Origin: Streptomyces sp. NBC_01446
Lineage (GTDB): Bacteria > Actinomycetota > Actinomycetes > Streptomycetales > Streptomycetaceae
Length of the DNA: 64,000 nucleotides
Assembly: GCF_026340095.1 (NCBI RefSeq)
Contig: NZ_JAPEPO010000001.1
Coordinates: 2,882,501-2,946,500 of the forward strand
Direction: 5' to 3'
Shown: piece by piece, positions 60,951-64,000 of the stretch
Layout of the letters: every line of letters begins with the position of its first letter
How positions within the stretch are numbered: position 1 is the first letter of the stretch
Program-made: the position numbers and the translations under genes
The notes under the pieces: model-generated
Databases searched by the model: none
Told to the model about the DNA's origin: nothing
What the model saw: only the letters and a program-made list of their open reading frames with translations

Positions 60951-60979
60951 ATGACCCGCGGCGGCACTGCGGTTAGCCT
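60951..60979 (+). promoter_or_regulatory. Putative leaderless promoter of the alpha/beta hydrolase
   Basis: ATGACC, 17 bp, TAGCCT, then 6 nt to the ATG at 60986, where no ribosome site exists. A leaderless transcript is likely. Confidence 0.45.
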
Positions 60980-60985
60980 CGTCGC

Positions 60986-61864
60986 ATGAGTCGGCCTCCC
61001 GCATTCGTCCCGCCGCCCGGCGCCGTCGCCCACGCCCTTCGGACCGAGCGCGGCGACTTCGCCGCCATCAGTGCCGGTCCGCAGGACGCCGGGCACACGG
61101 GTACCGCGCTCCTGCTGCCGGGGTTCACCGGTAGCAAGGAGGACTTCATCGCCCTGCACGTGCCGCTCGCCGCCGCCGGGTACCGCACGGTCGCCGTGGA
61201 CGGGCGGGGACAGTACGAGTCGACGGGACCCATCGACGACGAATCCCCTTACGCGCAAAGGGAGTTGGCCCGCGATGTGCTCGCGCAGGCGGCCGTCGTG
61301 GACGACGGGACGCCGCTGCATCTCGTGGGGCATTCGCTGGGCGGCCAGATCGCCCGGGCGGCCGTGCTCGTCGACGCCACGCCGTTCGCCTCGCTCACCC
61401 TCATGTCCTCGGGCCCGGCCCAGATCTCGCCGTCGCAGCAGGAGCGGGTCAAGCTGCTGCGGGACGCACTCGCCGTGCTCGACATGGCGCAGGTCTGGGA
61501 CGCGATACAGGCGCTCGACACGCCGGAGGAGACGGACACGCCCGGAGCGGGCGCGGACGACGCCGCCGCCCTGCGGCACCGCTGGCTGCTCCACAGCCCG
61601 GCCCAGCTCATCGCGACCGGCCGCCAGCTGTGCACGGAACCCGACCTGGTCGACGAGCTGGCGGCCGTCCGGCTGCCCAAGCACGTGCTGTCGGGCGAGC
61701 GCGACGACACCTGGCCGGTGCAGCTCCTCGACTCCATGGCCGTACGCCTCTCGGCCCGCAGGACCGTCATCGCGGGCGCGGAGCACTCCCCGAACACGGA
61801 CCGCCCCCAGGCGACCGCGGCGGCCCTGGCCGCGTTCTGGGACCTGCACCCGCCGATGGTCTAG
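60986..61864 (+). CDS. Alpha/beta hydrolase
   Basis: The 292-aa hydrolase has L-P-G-F-T-G-S (oxyanion, about 44-50), G-H-S-L-G-G (nucleophile Ser, about 113), an Asp in S-G-E-R-D-D and His in A-G-A-E-H-S-P. No signal peptide. Substrate unknown. It converges on the NYN-domain gene with only 15 bp between stops and no hairpin. Confidence 0.9.
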   Translation: MSRPPAFVPPPGAVAHALRTERGDFAAISAGPQDAGHTGTALLLPGFTGSKEDFIALHVPLAAAGYRTVAVDGRGQYESTGPIDDESPYAQRELARDVLAQAAVVDDGTPLHLVGHSLGGQIARAAVLVDATPFASLTLMSSGPAQISPSQQERVKLLRDALAVLDMAQVWDAIQALDTPEETDTPGAGADDAAALRHRWLLHSPAQLIATGRQLCTEPDLVDELAAVRLPKHVLSGERDDTWPVQLLDSMAVRLSARRTVIAGAEHSPNTDRPQATAAALAAFWDLHPPMV

Positions 61865-61879
61865 CCGGAGGGCGCGGTA

Positions 61880-62779
61880 CTAGTACTGCGCCTGGAGGTG
61901 GCCCCAGAAGCCGTCCCGCAGGGCGCGCCGCAGGTCGGACTGTCCCCGCAGCGAGTACTGCAGCAGCGCCTCCGCCTCGACCAGCAGCTCCTGGTCGACG
62001 GGCCCGGGCAGATACGGGTGCCCCGGCAGCAGCTCCAGCAGTGACTCCCTGCCACGCGCGGCGAGCCACTTCGCGGCGATCTGCGCACCGACGAACCGCA
62101 CGTCCTCCCGCGAGGGGCGGGGCGTGCCCGCGTTCTCGTACGTCGCCGTGGTGGTGCGCCGGGACACGTACGGCTTGAAGAACGCCAGGTCGAACGTGCG
62201 CTGGCTGTCGACTTCCCAGAGGAGCGGGTCCGCCTGGTTGCGGCCCTCGGGCGCCTCGATGCCCCACAGGTGGACGCGTGCGCCGTAGCCCTGCGCCGCC
62301 TCGACCGCGGAGACGAGGTCCTCGTCCCCGCCGATGAGCGCGGCGTCGCTGATGGCGCGGTGCCGGGCGAGCGACTCCAGGTCCGTCCGGATCAGGGAGT
62401 CGACGCCCTTCTGCTGGTTGTGGGCGTTGAGGTTGCCGAGCCTGACCTTGACGTCGGGGAGCTCGGCGATCGACTGCTGTTCGTTCGTATGGATGCGGCG
62501 CCGGGCGCCGTCGTACCAGTAGACGCGCAGCAGCCGGCTGTCCGCGAAGATCGTGCGGGCCTTGTCGATGAGGGCGTCGACGATGCCTTCGGCGTCGAGG
62601 TCGAAGGCCCTGCGGTCCTCGGTCCCGGTGACGAGGCGGCCGGCGGCGGCGTAGAGGTATCCGGCGTCCACGAAGATCGCGTGGGTGGACGGGGTCTTGG
62701 CCACTTCGGCGAGCATGCGCTTGAGCAGCTCGTTCGTACGGTCGAGCTCCGCGCGGATGGCCGTCAGGTCGTCGTTCAT
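61880..62779 (-). CDS. NYN-domain (PIN-like) protein
   Basis: The 299-aa protein contains a NYN/LabA-type PIN-like nuclease domain (about residues 30-180) with the acidic site visible: F-V-D-A-G-Y-L (Asp36), V-D-S-L-I-R-T-D and G-G-D-E-D-L. An N-terminal helix (1-28) may form a coiled coil. The C-terminal 110 residues look like a winged or helical module (L-V-E-A-E-A-L-L-Q-Y). NYN proteins are RNases in RNA processing. ATG at 62779 lacks a strong ribosome site. Confidence 0.88.
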   Translation of the reverse strand: MNDDLTAIRAELDRTNELLKRMLAEVAKTPSTHAIFVDAGYLYAAAGRLVTGTEDRRAFDLDAEGIVDALIDKARTIFADSRLLRVYWYDGARRRIHTNEQQSIAELPDVKVRLGNLNAHNQQKGVDSLIRTDLESLARHRAISDAALIGGDEDLVSAVEAAQGYGARVHLWGIEAPEGRNQADPLLWEVDSQRTFDLAFFKPYVSRRTTTATYENAGTPRPSREDVRFVGAQIAAKWLAARGRESLLELLPGHPYLPGPVDQELLVEAEALLQYSLRGQSDLRRALRDGFWGHLQAQY

Positions 62780-62819
62780 ATGTGGCCCATTGTCACGGTC
62801 GTCACGCTGCGAACACAAC

Positions 62820-63042
62820 TGGTCCCGCTACCCGAGGGTAATTAGCCTCGCGAAAAATTTCCTTAGCGTAGGGAATGTTTGCTGGGGGCAACTCGTTGAT
62901 CCCTACAGAACGCGGGGCAGTGAAGCCGCGCAATCCACTCTTAACGGTCAGGCAACCGCCTGGCCGTACGACGGGGCAAGACTGTTGTCCCGTAGCAGTA
63001 GTTCTCCTCCAGGAGGATGACCAGACGAAGGGAGAAGCGGTT
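62820..63042 (+). other. Structured leader of the 50-residue protein gene
   Basis: The region is markedly less GC-rich than its surroundings and contains a succession of potential stems: TAGGGA/TCCCTA (62876-62923 area), GCGGGGC/GCCGCGC, GGTCAGGC/GCCTGGCC, ACGGGGCAA/TTGTCCCGT and TCCTCC/GGAGGA. TAGCCT near 62852 may be a -10. No known riboswitch class is recognised. Confidence 0.45.
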
Positions 63043-63195
63043 ATGCGCTTCGAAATCATGCGACTCGACGATGTCGACGGAACCGCCGTGGACAGCACTG
63101 TCGTGGACGCCGCCTCCGTCAACCGGATCGTTCAGCAGGCGGCCGCCATAGGGCAGCGCCTCTACATTCGCCCGGCCGAGTCGCCGGCCTCGTAA
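63043..63195 (+). CDS. Conserved-looking 50-residue protein
   Basis: The 50-aa protein has a two-part build, M-R-F-E-I-M-R-L-D-D-V-D-G then a helix with V-N-R-I-V-Q-Q-A-A-A-I-G-Q-R-L-Y-I-R-P. GGGAG lies about 9 nt before the ATG. It is balanced in charge, soluble, and has no recognised domain; I believe near-identical proteins occur across Streptomyces, which a search should confirm. Leader and terminator mark it as an independent, well-expressed gene. Confidence 0.75.
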   Translation: MRFEIMRLDDVDGTAVDSTVVDAASVNRIVQQAAAIGQRLYIRPAESPAS

Positions 63196-63198
63196 CGC

Positions 63199-63252
63199 GA
63201 CGACGACTCCTGATACACCGCACGTAGACGACGACTCCTGATACACCGCACG
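63199..63252. repeat. 26-bp direct repeat after the small gene
   Basis: Two perfect 26-bp copies, 63199-63224 and 63227-63252, begin 4 bp past the stop codon. Confidence 0.9.
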
Positions 63253-63271
63253 CAATCGAATAACACGCTTC

Positions 63272-63307
63272 AGAGCCCCCGTACGACATCCGTACGGGGG
63301 CTCTTTT
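63272..63307 (+). terminator. Rho-independent terminator
   Basis: A 14-bp perfect stem (63272-63285 with 63291-63304) followed by TTTT. A classic intrinsic terminator for the 50-residue protein gene. Confidence 0.93.
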
Positions 63308-63331
63308 GCGTGCCCGGGGTGCTCGGCGCCG

Positions 63332-63937
63332 TCAGGAGCCCTGGATCACCTGGGTCACACCGTTGATGATCTGCTGCACGGCGATCGCGGAGAGCATCAT
63401 GCCCGCGAGGCGCGTCACCAGGACCACGCCGCCGTCCTTGATGACGCGGATGATCAGCAGCGAGTAGCGCATCACGACCCACAGGACGACATGGATGGCG
63501 ACGATCGCCGACCACACCGACACCTGCGTCGCGGCGCTGTCCGCCTTCTGCACGGCGAGGATGACGGACACGATCGCGCCGGGGCCCGCGAGCAGCGGCA
63601 TGCCGAGCGGCACGAGCGCGACGTTCACGTCCTTGGTCTGCTTCGGTTCGTCGGTCTTTCCGGTGAGCAGGTCGAGCGCGATGAGGAGCAGCAGCAGCCC
63701 GCCCGCGATCATCAGCGCGGGGACGGAGACATGCAGGTAGTCGAGGATCTGGTGGCCCAACAGGCCGAAGACCGCGATGACGCCGAAGGCGACACAGACA
63801 GCCTGGAAGGCCATCCTCTTCTGCACCTTGGCGGGCCGGCCAGCGGTGAGCGCGAGGAAGATCGGGGTGATCCCAGGGGGGTCCATAATCACGAATAGCG
63901 TGAGAAAAAGGGATCCGAAGACAGCGACATCAAACAC
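63332..63937 (-). CDS. MarC family integral membrane protein
   Basis: The 201-aa protein has six transmembrane helices with the MarC landmarks M-D-P-P-G-I-T-P-I-F (about 18-27) and P-L-L-A-G-P-G-A-I (about 112-120). MarC is not itself responsible for multiple antibiotic resistance; transport of small metabolites is suspected. GTG at 63937 is chosen because AAGG lies 8 nt upstream and homology starts there. The remaining 63938-64000 shows no feature. Confidence 0.9.
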   Translation of the reverse strand: MFDVAVFGSLFLTLFVIMDPPGITPIFLALTAGRPAKVQKRMAFQAVCVAFGVIAVFGLLGHQILDYLHVSVPALMIAGGLLLLLIALDLLTGKTDEPKQTKDVNVALVPLGMPLLAGPGAIVSVILAVQKADSAATQVSVWSAIVAIHVVLWVVMRYSLLIIRVIKDGGVVLVTRLAGMMLSAIAVQQIINGVTQVIQGS

Positions 63938-64000
63938 GGGTGTGGCCTTGCGAGTGGGGTCCACGGGATCAGCCGGGACGCGTCGTGCGTGGGGGTGCGG

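Noticed and set aside
62875..63042. In-frame N-terminal extension of the 50-residue protein
   Set aside because: Poor third-position GC bias, and a good ribosome site lies directly before the ATG at 63043.

Overview
The window is a stretch of chromosome from a Streptomyces-type actinomycete. Evidence: very high GC with third codon positions almost always G or C, many GTG starts, a WhiB-family regulator with an AT-hook (WblC/WhiB7), mycoredoxin, the AdnAB recombination motor-nuclease, and single-copy Actinobacteria families (UPF0182, DUF3107, DUF3152, zinc-dependent metalloprotease of the COG5282 type). I see no phage, insertion sequence, CRISPR array or rRNA. One tRNA is present, initiator tRNA-fMet.

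Layout. 1-15.4 kb: a Sel1-repeat protein, tRNA-fMet, UPF0182 membrane protein, PPA1309-family protein, a PDZ/Lon-type protease, moaE, an NAD-dependent epimerase-like protein, a zincin metalloprotease overlapping a NUDIX hydrolase, three AIM24-domain genes (one fused to TerD) and a YgjP-like metallohydrolase. 15.6-20.1 kb: an E1/ocin-ThiF-like protein, an ABC1 kinase, and the wblC operon with its long attenuator leader. 20.1-33.4 kb: a DNA-repair and redox block, uvrD2, mycoredoxin, nudC, an M20 peptidase, adnB, adnA and an alkyltransferase-like protein. 33.5-41.4 kb: a pseudokinase-flippase fusion, two tandem secreted tripeptidyl-aminopeptidase-like lipoproteins, and moeZ.

41.4-52.7 kb looks like accessory material inside an otherwise conserved block. 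A five-gene set (PelF-like glycosyltransferase, membrane protein, 33-codon ORF, epimerase, spherulin-4-like glycosidase) has the parts expected for a Pel/galactosaminogalactan-like exopolysaccharide. Behind it is an oligopeptide ABC transporter operon preceded by a leaderless 30-codon ORF ending in ...C-x5-CC, which looks like a cysteine-responsive attenuator. 52.7-64 kb: a DUF3152 metzincin-like protein, alpha/beta hydrolase, a FasR-like TetR regulator with DUF3107, a MiaE-like protein, a DEAD-box RNA helicase with a repetitive basic tail, another alpha/beta hydrolase, a NYN-domain protein, a 50-residue protein with a structured leader, and MarC.

How it fits together. From memory, the gene families of the core run closely match the Mycobacterium tuberculosis Rv3193c-Rv3211 neighbourhood, so most of the window is an ancient actinobacterial block concerned with stress, translation-drug resistance, DNA repair and redox. 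Regulatory sequence is unusually informative: a WhiB7-type autoregulated promoter plus uORF and terminator at wblC, RecA-NDp/PafBC-like promoters at adnB and at the second peptidase, and the Cys leader of the transporter. The coding assignments are strong. The promoter and attenuation calls are motif-based inferences.
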